Source of the DNA: Ruminococcus sp. CAG:563
Lineage (GTDB): Bacteria; Bacillota; Clostridia; Oscillospirales; Acutalibacteraceae
Length of the DNA stretch: 46,174 bases
NCBI GenBank assembly: GCA_000434915.1
Contig: FR882062.1
Location: 352 to 46,525, forward strand
Reading direction: 5' to 3'
The notes below the pieces were generated by a model. It worked only from the letters and a program-made list of their open reading frames with translations. It did not search any database and was not told the DNA's origin. Both the position numbers and the translations under genes were made by a program. Below, one piece after another: positions 24,011 to 31,525 of the stretch. Numbering within the stretch: the first letter of the stretch is position 1; each line of letters opens with the position of its first letter.

Positions 24011-25534
24011 ATGAAAAGACCCGTTGTATTATGTATCATGGACGGCTTCGGAATCAATCCCGGTGCAAAGGGCAATGCGATTGAAGCTGCAAATACTCCC
24101 AATCTTACAAGACTTTTTAAAGAAAATCCGTTCACTACCATCGGTGCTTCCGGACTTGATGTAGGTCTGCCGGACGGTCAGATGGGCAACAGTGAGGTTG
24201 GCCATACAAATATCGGCGCAGGCCGTGTTGTTTATCAGATGCTTGTTAAGATTTCAAAGTCCATTCAGGACGGCGATTTCTTCAAGAACGAGGCTTTGCT
24301 CAAGGCTTGCGAAAACTGCAAGAAGAATGGCACAGCTCTCCACCTTGTAGGACTTCTTTCCGACGGCGGCGTTCACAGCCACATTGAGCACCTTTACGGC
24401 TTGCTTGAAATGGCAAAGCGTGAGGGTCTCGACAAGGTATATGTTCATTGCATCATGGACGGCCGTGACGTTTCCGTAACTTCCGGCGTAGGTTTCATCA
24501 AGGACGTTTATGCTAAGACAAAGGAGCTTGGCGTCGGCGAAATCGCAACGGTTATGGGCCGTTACTACGCTATGGACCGTGACTTCGCTTGGGACAGAGT
24601 TGAGAAAGCTTATGCCGCAATGGTTTACGGTGAGGGAATTCAGGCAGACTGTGCAGTTGACAGCATGAACGAGTCCTATGCAAACGGCGTTACGGACGAG
24701 TTCATCGTTCCGACCGTTATCAACAAAAACGGCATGATCAAAGCAAACGACAGCGTTGTATTCTTCAACTTCCGCCCCGACCGTGCAAGACAGATCACAA
24801 GAACCTTCGTTGACGAGAAGTTTGACGGCTTTGAGAGAAAGAACGGTTTCTTCCCGCTCACATATGTCTGCATGACTCAGTATGATGAAACAATGCCGAA
24901 CGTAAGCGTTGCTTTCCCGCCGGAGGAGCTTAAAATGACTATGGGCGAGTATCTTGCTTCAAAGGGCAAAACTCAGCTCAGAATCGCCGAAACGCAGAAG
25001 TACGCTCATGTAACATTCTTCTTTAACGGCGGCGAAGAGAAGACATTCAAGGGTGAGGACAGAATTCTTATCCACTCCCCCGATGTTCCGACCTTCGACC
25101 TCAAGCCGGAGATGAGCGCATACGAGGTTTGCGACGCAGTTTGCGAGCAGATCAAGTCCGACAAGTATGACGTTGTTATCCTCAACTTTGCTAACTGCGA
25201 CATGGTTGGTCACACAGGCGTATTTGAGGCCGCCGTTAAGGCTGTTGAAGCTGTTGACGAGTGCGTAGGCAGAGTTTGCGATGCAGCTCTGAGCATGGGC
25301 GGTGCGGTTCTCATAACTGCCGACCACGGCAACGCCGACAAAATGATCGGCGACGACGGCAAGCCGTTTACACCTCATTCAACCAATCCGGTTCCGCTCT
25401 GCGTCGTAGGCTATGACTGCAAGCTTAAGAAAACAGGTAAGCTTTGCGACCTTGCACCGACAATGCTCCAGATCATGGATCTTCCTCAGCCGAAGGAAAT
25501 GACCGGCGAATCAATGATTAAGTCGGTTAAATAA
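24011..25534 (+). CDS. gpmI: 2,3-bisphosphoglycerate-independent phosphoglycerate mutase
   Basis: GpmI is the Mn-dependent, cofactor-independent mutase between 3- and 2-phosphoglycerate. The 507-residue length is right, and the phosphoserine motif GQMGNSEVGHTNIGAGR is intact. Other metal-site motifs include CIMDGFG at the N-terminus, NFANCDMVGHTG, and ITADHGNADKM near the C-terminus. The start at 24011 gives the usual MKRPVVLCIMDGFG opening; its ribosome site is weak (AAGTGGTG). It is third in the glycolytic group, after a 173-base structured spacer. Confidence 0.96.
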   Translation: MKRPVVLCIMDGFGINPGAKGNAIEAANTPNLTRLFKENPFTTIGASGLDVGLPDGQMGNSEVGHTNIGAGRVVYQMLVKISKSIQDGDFFKNEALLKACENCKKNGTALHLVGLLSDGGVHSHIEHLYGLLEMAKREGLDKVYVHCIMDGRDVSVTSGVGFIKDVYAKTKELGVGEIATVMGRYYAMDRDFAWDRVEKAYAAMVYGEGIQADCAVDSMNESYANGVTDEFIVPTVINKNGMIKANDSVVFFNFRPDRARQITRTFVDEKFDGFERKNGFFPLTYVCMTQYDETMPNVSVAFPPEELKMTMGEYLASKGKTQLRIAETQKYAHVTFFFNGGEEKTFKGEDRILIHSPDVPTFDLKPEMSAYEVCDAVCEQIKSDKYDVVILNFANCDMVGHTGVFEAAVKAVEAVDECVGRVCDAALSMGGAVLITADHGNADKMIGDDGKPFTPHSTNPVPLCVVGYDCKLKKTGKLCDLAPTMLQIMDLPQPKEMTGESMIKSVK

Positions 25535-25548
25535 GATATTATATAATC

Positions 25549-25583
25549 AACAGCTCTTTACCTCGGTAAGGGGCTGTTTTTTT
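25549..25583 (+). terminator. Rho-independent terminator of the glycolytic operon
   Basis: AACAGCTCTTTACC pairs with GGTAAGGGGCTGTT around a 2-nt turn, with one mismatch region and G-U pairs, and is followed by a run of T to 25583. Confidence 0.88.
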
Positions 25584-25594
25584 CTGCCGGCTTC

Positions 25595-25623
25595 TTGTTA
25601 TTTCCCCGCTGCTGTGATATAAT
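25595..25623 (+). promoter_or_regulatory. Promoter of the two-component system
   Basis: TTGTTA (25595-25600) and TATAAT (25618-25623) are 17 bases apart, 30 bases before the regulator start. No BceR-type box was found here, so expression looks constitutive. Confidence 0.75.
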
Positions 25624-25653
25624 AAAATCCGATAATTTTACAGAGGTGAGGTT

Positions 25654-26325
25654 ATGTATAAGCTCCTCATAGTAGAAGACGACCCGGGCATTGCCGAGGG
25701 AATAAAGGCTCAGACCGAGGCGTGGGGCCTTGAGGTTCGCACTGTTGAAAATTTTCGCAATGTTCTTGCGGAATTCAGCGAATATCAGCCGCACATCGTT
25801 CTCCTTGATATAATGCTCCCGTTCTTCAACGGCTATCATTGGTGCAGCGAAATTCGCAAGATTTCAAAAGTGCCGATAATTTTCATTTCTTCCGCTTCCG
25901 ACAATATGAACATAGTCATGGCAATGAACATGGGTGCAGACGATTTTATCTCAAAGCCATTTGACGAGAATGTTTTGACGGCAAAAATCCGGGCTCTGCT
26001 GCGCAGAACATACGACTTCGGCTCGTCCGTTCCCGTTATTGAGCATCGTGGGGCAATCCTCAACACGGGCGACGGTACGCTTACCTTCGGCACGGAGCAA
26101 ATCTCACTTTCAAAAAACGAATTCAGGATTTTGCAATGCCTTATGGAGAACAAGGGCAAAATCGTCAGCCGTGAAAAGCTGATGGAAAAGCTCTGGAAAA
26201 CCGATGTTTTTGTTGACGAAAACACGCTGACGGTAAATATCAACCGCCTGCGTAAAAGGCTTGACGCCGCAGGGCTTGACAGCTTCATCACGACCAGGTT
26301 CGGCATGGGTTACATTATTGAATAA
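25654..26325 (+). CDS. OmpR-family response regulator, BceR-like
   Basis: The 223-residue regulator has a receiver domain (1-120) with the acidic pair in IVEDD, phospho-acceptor Asp52 in LLDIMLPFFNG and Lys in ISKPFDE, and a C-terminal winged helix (about 130-223) with LSKNEFRILQCLMEN and NTLTVNINRLRKRL. This matches BceR/YtsA-like regulators paired with small intramembrane-sensing kinases. The ATG follows GAGGTGAGG closely. The kinase start is 11 bases after its stop. Its likely target is the TTACA-N4-TGTAA operator 13 kb upstream (inference). Confidence 0.93.
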   Translation: MYKLLIVEDDPGIAEGIKAQTEAWGLEVRTVENFRNVLAEFSEYQPHIVLLDIMLPFFNGYHWCSEIRKISKVPIIFISSASDNMNIVMAMNMGADDFISKPFDENVLTAKIRALLRRTYDFGSSVPVIEHRGAILNTGDGTLTFGTEQISLSKNEFRILQCLMENKGKIVSREKLMEKLWKTDVFVDENTLTVNINRLRKRLDAAGLDSFITTRFGMGYIIE

Positions 26326-26336
26326 GGGTGCTGAAT

Positions 26337-27323
26337 ATGAAATTGTTTTTTGAATATCTCAGGCAGCGACGAAACGGCATAATTCTTTTTTTGCTGTTCA
26401 CTCTCGTTTTCGCCTTGGTTTTTATCCTTTACAAAATATCATTTACAGCGGTTCTGTACCCTTTTCTTCTTTGCATAATAATCGGAATAATATTTTTTAT
26501 ATTTGATTTTCGTTCTGTGAAGAAAAAGCACGAAAAGCTTTGCGAAATCCGACAGCTCACCTCGGCAATGATAGACACTCTCCCTAAAATCGAGAGCATT
26601 GACGAAGCGGACTATCAAAAGCTTATCAGAAGTCTGACCGAGGAAATCTCGGATATCGAATACAAAAGCTCGATGAAATACCGTGATATGATCGATTATT
26701 ACACCGTGTGGGCACATCAGATCAAGACACCGATTGCCTCCATGCACATTACGCTTCAAAACGAGGATACTCCCCTTTCACGTCGGCTCTCCTCGGAGCT
26801 TTTTCGCATTGAACAGTATGTTGAAATGGTGCTCGCCTTTCTTCGGCTTGATTCAACCTCAACAGATTACGTTTTTAAGGAGCATGATTTGGACGAAATT
26901 GTAAGGGAATCTATCAAACGCTTTTCAACAGAATTTATCGAAAGAAAAATCAAGCTTCAATATTCACCGTCCGACAAAAAAATAATAACAGACGAAAAGT
27001 GGCTTTCGTTTGTTATCGAACAGCTGCTTTCCAATGCACTCAAATACACCCGTGAGGGCAGCATTAAGATTTATTCGGACAAGCAATATCTTTGCATTGA
27101 GGACACGGGAATCGGCATTGCGCCCGAGGATTTACCGAGGATTTTTGAAAAGGGCTACACAGGCGGCAACGGCAGAATTAATTCAAAGGCAAGCGGTCTC
27201 GGGCTTTACCTTTGCAAGCGCATTTGCGACAACCTCGGAATCGGCATCATCGCCCGCTCTGAGATTGACAACGGCACGGTTATTCTGCTTGACCTTGAGC
27301 AGTATGAATTGAGAACAGAATAA
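26337..27323 (+). CDS. Intramembrane-sensing histidine kinase, BceS-like
   Basis: The 328-residue kinase has two membrane helices (about 14-33 and 39-58) joined by only a few residues, so it has no extracellular sensor domain. That is the mark of BceS-type kinases, which sense through a BceAB transporter. The phospho-acceptor His127 lies in HQIKTPIASM; the ATP-binding part shows LLSNALKYTREG, DTGIGIAPEDLPRIFEKGYTG and ASGLGLYLCKRI. The ATG at 26337 has AAGGGTG upstream; a GTG at 26328 is the alternative. No transporter genes follow it; a terminator does. Confidence 0.92.
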   Translation: MKLFFEYLRQRRNGIILFLLFTLVFALVFILYKISFTAVLYPFLLCIIIGIIFFIFDFRSVKKKHEKLCEIRQLTSAMIDTLPKIESIDEADYQKLIRSLTEEISDIEYKSSMKYRDMIDYYTVWAHQIKTPIASMHITLQNEDTPLSRRLSSELFRIEQYVEMVLAFLRLDSTSTDYVFKEHDLDEIVRESIKRFSTEFIERKIKLQYSPSDKKIITDEKWLSFVIEQLLSNALKYTREGSIKIYSDKQYLCIEDTGIGIAPEDLPRIFEKGYTGGNGRINSKASGLGLYLCKRICDNLGIGIIARSEIDNGTVILLDLEQYELRTE

Positions 27324-27337
27324 ACGAATTTTTTCGT

Positions 27338-27361
27338 AGGACGGCCTCGGTCGTCCTTTTT
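27338..27361 (+). terminator. Terminator of the two-component operon
   Basis: AGGACG-gcctcggt-CGTCCT followed by TTTTTA, 14 bases after the kinase stop. Confidence 0.85.
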
Positions 27362-27394
27362 ATTTTCTGCAGACTTTAGAGGACGTACACGCCC

Positions 27395-27612
27395 ATACTG
27401 ACTATGTCTAAGTTTCTTCTGCCTTGGGTCGATGTGGGCATCGACCACTACGAATTGTGCTCTAACCGTACCTCTGCGTAACATTACTTTTCTGCACTTA
27501 TCGCAATGTGCGATGACCACATCGCACCTTGAAATTTACCGACCTTGAAATCTTCTGATGAATAATTGCTTTCCGCGCAAAAACTTCGCTACCCTAAAGG
27601 GGCACCCACGCT
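27395..27612 (-). repeat. Palindrome-rich non-coding repeat, copy B (reverse orientation)
   Basis: Between the kinase terminator and the pnp terminator lies a non-coding copy of the repeat at 12451-12570. It contains GGTCGATG-tggg-CATCGACC (27427-27446) and GTGCGATG-acca-CATCGCAC (27508-27527), in the same order as copy A when read on the minus strand. The spacer between the palindromes shares GTGCAGAAAAG and other blocks with copy A. A shared decamer, AGGGGCACCC (27598-27607), occurs as its complement inside copy A at 12575-12584. No gene was seen. Confidence 0.8.
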
Positions 27613-27627
27613 TAAATAAACATTTTC

Positions 27628-27670
27628 AAAAAAAGACTGCACCATAGTTCAAGTGAACCATGATACAGCC
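27628..27670 (-). terminator. Rho-independent terminator of pnp
   Basis: On the minus strand a 16-bp stem with several G-U pairs (27670-27655 with 27650-27635) and a 4-nt loop is followed by seven T. The G-U pairs form only in minus-strand RNA, so it serves pnp. Confidence 0.92.
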
Positions 27671-27674
27671 TCAA

Positions 27675-29915
27675 TTATTGCTTATTGATTATTTGTGGTC
27701 TCTTTCTTTTCTTCCGCCTCTCGGGCCGCCTCTGCGGCGGGGTCCCCACAGGCGGCACCGGGGCGCCGGGAAATTGACGTCTCGGAGCGTCGGAAATCTC
27801 GTTCTCGGGAACAAGACCCTCTACCTCGATAAGAGCCTCACGGCGTGAAAGATTGATTCTGCCCTGATCGTCAATCTCACGAACCTTAACGATAACCTCG
27901 TCGCCAACATTAACAACGTCTGTTACCTTGTCAACTCTCTTGACATCAAGATGGCTGATGTGAACAAGACCCTCTTTGCCCGGAGCAATCTCAACGAATG
28001 CGCCGAAGTCCATAATTCTTGTTACAACGCCCTTATAAATAGCACCGACCTCGGGGTCATTGGCGATAGTCTCAATCATGAAGATAGCACGCTTTGCGTT
28101 CTCAATATCCTGAGAGCATACAAATACGCTGCCGTCCTCCTCAACGTCAACCTTACAATCGCACTCTGCACAAATCTTCTGGATAACCTTACCCTGCTTA
28201 CCGATAACCTCGGCGATCTTATCAACGGGAACCTTGGTTGAAAGCATCTTCGGAGCATACTTTGAAAGCTCTTTTCTCGGCTCAGGGATAACCGGAAGCA
28301 TAATCTCGTCAAGGATGTAGCAACGAGCCTTGTATGTCTTCTCAAGAGCTTCCTTGATGATTTCCGGAGTAAGTCCGTGAACCTTGAGGTCCATCTGAAT
28401 AGCTGTTATACCCTTCTTTGTACCTGCAACCTTGAAGTCCATGTCGCCGAAGAAGTCCTCAAGACCCTGAATATCAACCATTGTCATGAAGCGGTCGCCC
28501 TCGGTGACAAGTCCGCAGGAGATACCCGCAACGGGAGCCTTGATCGGAACACCGGCTGCCATAAGTGAAAGAGTTGAACCGCAGATTGAGCCCTGTGATG
28601 TTGAACCGTTTGAGGAAAGAACCTCGGAAACAACACGGATGCAGTACGGGAACTCCTCAACCGACGGAATAACCGGAAGAAGTGCTCTCTCTGCGAGTGC
28701 GCCGTGACCGATCTCACGACGTCCCGGTCCTCTGCTCGGACGAGTCTCGCCGACTGAGTATGACGGGAAATTGTAGTGGTGGATATATCTCTTTTCGGTC
28801 TCGTTGTCGATACCGTCGAGCATCTGAACATCGCTCATAGGTCCGAGCGTTGTAATTGAAAGACACTGTGTCTGACCGCGAGTGAACATACCTGAACCGT
28901 GAACACGGCTGAGGAGGTCAATCTCTGCGTTAAGCGGACGAATCTCGTCGATTCCACGGCCGTCAACACGCTTGCCCTCATCAAGAAGCCAGCGGCGAAC
29001 GATGAACTTCTGGAGCTTATACATGCAATCGTCAATCTTTGCGATATCGTCGGGATAAACCTCGTCGAACTTCTCATGAACAGCGGCATAAATCGGACGA
29101 AGAGCCTCATCACGGATTCTCTTGTCGTCTGTATCAAGAGCAACCTTAACGTCGTCGATAGCGAACTCCTTGATAGCCTCAAACATCTCGGGAGACGGAT
29201 CGTTTGACGGGAAGTCAATCTTCTCTTTGCCGACCTCGGCACGAATACCCTCGATGAACTTAACGATTTCCTGGTTAACCTTGTGAGCGTACATGATTCC
29301 GTCAAACATATCCTCATTGGATACCTCGTTTGCGCCTGCCTCGATCATAGCAACAAGATCCTTGGTAGAAGCAACCGTAACGGCCATCTGAGAAACCTTT
29401 CTCTGCTCCTCGGTCGGGTTGATTACATACTCACCGTCAATAAGGCCTACGGAAACGCCTGAAATCGGACCGTCCCATGGAATAGCCGAAATCGAAATAG
29501 CAACCGAAACACCGATCATAGCGGTAATCTCGGGCGAGCAATCGGGGTCAACGGACATAACCGTTGCAACAACGCCTACATCGTTACGCATATCCTTCGG
29601 GAAAAGCGGACGAATCGGACGGTCGATAACACGGGAAGCAAGTGTTGCCTTCTCGGAAGCCTTGCCCTCACGGCGCTGGAAAGAGCCGGGAATACGACCG
29701 ACGGAATAAAGCTTCTCCTCAAAATCAACCGAAAGAGGGAAGAAATCAACGCCCTCTCTGGGCTTGTCTGCCATTGTGGCTGTGCAAAGAACCTCTGTCT
29801 CGCCGTAACGGATAAGACATGAACCGCCTGCAAGCTGAGCCATTTTACCGGTCTCAACTACGAGCGGACGTCCTGCAAGTGTTGTTTCAAATTTTCTGAA
29901 ATCCTTGAAAAACAT
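27675..29915 (-). CDS. pnp: Polyribonucleotide nucleotidyltransferase (PNPase)
   Basis: PNPase degrades RNA 3' to 5' by phosphorolysis. The 746-residue protein has two RNase PH-like domains, with SNGSTSQGSICGSTLSLMAA and the acidic pair in GLEDFFGDMDFKVAGT forming the catalytic centre, then a KH domain (VPVDKIAEVIGKQGKVIQKI) and an S1 domain (GVVTRIMDFGAFVEIAPGKE). The tail after S1 is Pro/Arg/Lys-rich (PQRRPERRKKRKRP) and probably contacts RNA. The ATG at 29915 has AGAGGT upstream; the frame to 29957 lies in the structured leader. The order rpsO then pnp is widely conserved. Confidence 0.97.
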   Translation of the reverse strand: MFFKDFRKFETTLAGRPLVVETGKMAQLAGGSCLIRYGETEVLCTATMADKPREGVDFFPLSVDFEEKLYSVGRIPGSFQRREGKASEKATLASRVIDRPIRPLFPKDMRNDVGVVATVMSVDPDCSPEITAMIGVSVAISISAIPWDGPISGVSVGLIDGEYVINPTEEQRKVSQMAVTVASTKDLVAMIEAGANEVSNEDMFDGIMYAHKVNQEIVKFIEGIRAEVGKEKIDFPSNDPSPEMFEAIKEFAIDDVKVALDTDDKRIRDEALRPIYAAVHEKFDEVYPDDIAKIDDCMYKLQKFIVRRWLLDEGKRVDGRGIDEIRPLNAEIDLLSRVHGSGMFTRGQTQCLSITTLGPMSDVQMLDGIDNETEKRYIHHYNFPSYSVGETRPSRGPGRREIGHGALAERALLPVIPSVEEFPYCIRVVSEVLSSNGSTSQGSICGSTLSLMAAGVPIKAPVAGISCGLVTEGDRFMTMVDIQGLEDFFGDMDFKVAGTKKGITAIQMDLKVHGLTPEIIKEALEKTYKARCYILDEIMLPVIPEPRKELSKYAPKMLSTKVPVDKIAEVIGKQGKVIQKICAECDCKVDVEEDGSVFVCSQDIENAKRAIFMIETIANDPEVGAIYKGVVTRIMDFGAFVEIAPGKEGLVHISHLDVKRVDKVTDVVNVGDEVIVKVREIDDQGRINLSRREALIEVEGLVPENEISDAPRRQFPGAPVPPVGTPPQRRPERRKKRKRPQIINKQ

Positions 29916-29950
29916 TTTCAATACCTCTCTGTAAAATTTTATTTCTACGT

Positions 29951-30027
29951 CGGGCAAGGATTTAGCAATAAATCCGCAGTTTGAGCTTCAAGCTGTCGAT
30001 TCACTGCTAAAACCGATAAGCTGCCCG
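29951..30027 (-). promoter_or_regulatory. Structured pnp leader
   Basis: Minus-strand RNA can form an outer stem between 30027-30022 and 29956-29951 (CGGGCA/TGCCCG) that encloses a perfect GGATTTA-TTGC-TAAATCC hairpin (29975-29958) and a CAGCTTGAAGCT-type hairpin. In other bacteria a hairpin in this rpsO-pnp spacer is cut by RNase III and mediates PNPase autoregulation; whether that holds here is inference. Confidence 0.55.
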
Positions 30028-30057
30028 GCAAATAGATACTTTTTTAAAATCGACGCA

Positions 30058-30089
30058 GAGGCAGACAGTAAAAGAATGCTGTCTGCCTC
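30058..30089 (-). terminator. Hairpin after rpsO (partial terminator or processing site)
   Basis: A perfect 11-bp stem GAGGCAGACAG/CTGTCTGCCTC with a 10-nt loop lies 13 bases after the rpsO stop. Only a short T-stretch (GATTTT, ten bases later) follows, so termination may be partial or the hairpin may be a processing site. Confidence 0.7.
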
Positions 30090-30101
30090 ATAATGCCGAA
30101 A

Positions 30102-30365
30102 TTATTTACGAATACCAAGTCTTGCGATGATAGCACGATATCTCTCGATATCAACTTTCTGCAAATATGCAAGAAGGTTACGTCTGTGACCAACCATCTT
30201 AAGAAGACCTCTTCTTGAGTGATGATCCTTCTTGTGAGTTTTAAGATGCTCTGTAAGGTCGTTGATTCTCTTTGTAAGAACAGCGATCTGAACCTCCGGT
30301 GAACCTGTGTCACCCTCGTGAAGAGCATACTCGGCCATGATAGCCTGCTTCTCTGCCTGTGTCAT
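30102..30365 (-). CDS. rpsO: 30S ribosomal protein S15
   Basis: S15 binds 16S rRNA early in small-subunit assembly. The 87-residue protein has the family core HEGDTGSPEVQIAVLTKRI, DHHSRRGLLKMVGHRR and the C-terminal YRAIIARLGIRK. The ATG at 30365 has GAGGTG 6 bases upstream; a GTG three codons earlier overlaps that site. It is transcribed from its own promoter, through a leader with a probable S15-binding structure, and continues into pnp. Confidence 0.97.
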   Translation of the reverse strand: MTQAEKQAIMAEYALHEGDTGSPEVQIAVLTKRINDLTEHLKTHKKDHHSRRGLLKMVGHRRNLLAYLQKVDIERYRAIIARLGIRK

Positions 30366-30407
30366 AATTTTCACCTCATTAAATTATTATTTTGCGCCGA
30401 CCTCCCA

Positions 30408-30451
30408 GGTTACGGCAGGTGAACACCGCATTGCGGTAAAACCCGTAATCC
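30408..30451 (-). promoter_or_regulatory. Candidate S15 autoregulatory leader
   Basis: In minus-strand RNA, GGATTACGG pairs with CCGTAACC (one bulged A), and the enclosed sequence forms ACCGC-aat-GCGGT. Together with GGGAGGTCGG just downstream this resembles an rpsO leader that binds S15 and controls its translation. The structure is seen; the regulatory role is inferred from known rpsO leaders. Confidence 0.6.
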
Positions 30452-30476
30452 GAGAAAGCGGAAACACAACGTTAGT

Positions 30477-30505
30477 ATTATACCACCCAAAACCGTGTTT
30501 GTAAA
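30477..30505 (-). promoter_or_regulatory. Promoter of rpsO-pnp
   Basis: TTTACA (30505-30500) and TATAAT (30482-30477), spacing 17, about 105 bases before the rpsO ATG. Confidence 0.82.
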
Positions 30506-30545
30506 GTGTTTTATAAAAAAATATGCGGAATAGCGATTTTTATAT

Positions 30546-31088
30546 TTACGCTGTCTCCCCTGCCGCCTTTTTCTTGAGTATCTCGACCAGTTCATATGTC
30601 GTTCTGCAATCGTCGAGTGCACGGTGAGATGTGCCGCTTATTCTGAAATATTCCTTCAAAAACGATAACTTATGGCTTCTCAGCTCGGGAAGAACTTCTT
30701 TCGAAAAAAGCAATGAATCGAGCGTTCTGTTGCACGGCTTCTCGCCGAAAAGCAAAGCCGAATTCCATGAAATAAAGCGCATATCAAAGCCGATATTGTG
30801 GCCGACGATCGGCATATCACCGACAAAGTCAAACAACCCGCAAAGCACGGTTGAAATATCCTCGGCATTTTCGAGCATGGCGTTGCTTATACCGGTCAAG
30901 CCGAAAACAAACGGGCTTATTTCCTTGTCGGTATGAATCAGCCGTGAGAACTCGTCCGTAACGATATCGTCCTCAACTCTAACGGCGGAAATTTCAATAA
31001 TATCATCCGTTTTGCAGTTCAAACCCGTTGTTTCAATATCGACAACGACGAAATCATGTGTATTCAAAAAGTTTTGTGCAACCTTCAT
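30546..31088 (-). CDS. DEDDh 3'-5' exonuclease (DnaQ-like)
   Basis: The 180-residue protein is a stand-alone exonuclease of the DnaQ/epsilon family. The three Exo motifs are present: Exo I VVDIETTGLNC (Asp and Glu), Exo II VGHNIGFDMRF (Asp) and Exo III SHRALDDCRTT (His and Asp, the DEDDh type). No polymerase or helicase domain is attached. It could act in repair or RNA/DNA end trimming; the substrate is not indicated. The ATG at 31088 follows AGGA by 8 bases. It has its own promoter and diverges from the small protein/MFS pair. Confidence 0.9.
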   Translation of the reverse strand: MKVAQNFLNTHDFVVVDIETTGLNCKTDDIIEISAVRVEDDIVTDEFSRLIHTDKEISPFVFGLTGISNAMLENAEDISTVLCGLFDFVGDMPIVGHNIGFDMRFISWNSALLFGEKPCNRTLDSLLFSKEVLPELRSHKLSFLKEYFRISGTSHRALDDCRTTYELVEILKKKAAGETA

Positions 31089-31120
31089 TTTCTTCATCCT
31101 AACCGAGAAATTCGGTTATA

Positions 31121-31149
31121 ATAATACCATATTTTTATTTTCATTTCAA
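31121..31149 (-). promoter_or_regulatory. Promoter of the DnaQ-like gene
   Basis: TTGAAA (31149-31144) and TATTAT (31126-31121), spacing 17, about 33 bases before the start. Confidence 0.65.
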
Positions 31150-31152
31150 CTC

Positions 31153-31181
31153 TTTACTTATAATTTCAATTATGTTAGAAT
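31153..31181 (+). promoter_or_regulatory. Promoter of the 106-residue protein and MFS gene
   Basis: TTTACT (31153-31158) and TAGAAT (31176-31181), spacing 17, 24 bases before the ATG at 31205. Confidence 0.55.
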
Positions 31182-31204
31182 ACCTCTATCGGAGGTAATA
31201 AAAA

Positions 31205-31525
31205 ATGTTTTTCAGAAAAAAAGACAAAACGCCAAAAAACTATAGAATAGATGAGCTTAATTTCCTGAGCGATGAAGCAAAGGAAGCCTTCAGAATTCTT
31301 GAAATCACCGAGACCTCTCAGCTTATCGGCAAAGAGGGCGACAATTTCTATCTCGACTACTGCGTCGAGAGCGGCGACGTTGCCGACAAGGTTATTCTCT
31401 ATGAAATGAGAACAGCGGTTTACTTTGCCAACACGCCGAAGCCGGATGAGAAGAAACTCCGTTGGTGGTACTGGAAAGACAACAACACAGAAAATGAGGA
31501 CATTATCGGAAATGACAACATCTAA
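31205..31525 (+). CDS. Hypothetical 106-residue cytoplasmic protein
   Basis: I do not recognise a family. The protein opens with a basic stretch (MFFRKKDKTPKNYR), has an amphipathic middle (LSDEAKEAFRILEI), a predicted beta region and an aromatic cluster LRWWYWKDNN, and ends in a very acidic tail. No membrane segment or signal is present. GGAGG lies 8 bases before the ATG. Its last 14 bases overlap the start of the MFS transporter gene, so the two are translationally coupled and may act together. Confidence 0.75.
   Translation: MFFRKKDKTPKNYRIDELNFLSDEAKEAFRILEITETSQLIGKEGDNFYLDYCVESGDVADKVILYEMRTAVYFANTPKPDEKKLRWWYWKDNNTENEDIIGNDNI

Noticed and set aside
25636..25650. TTACA-GAGG-TGAGG resembling a BceR box before the two-component genes
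   Set aside because: The right half does not match TGTAA and the sequence is explained by the ribosome binding site downstream of the -10 box.
28835..29317. 160-codon minus-strand ORF in another frame of pnp
   Set aside because: Arginine/serine-rich out-of-frame shadow of the PNPase coding sequence.
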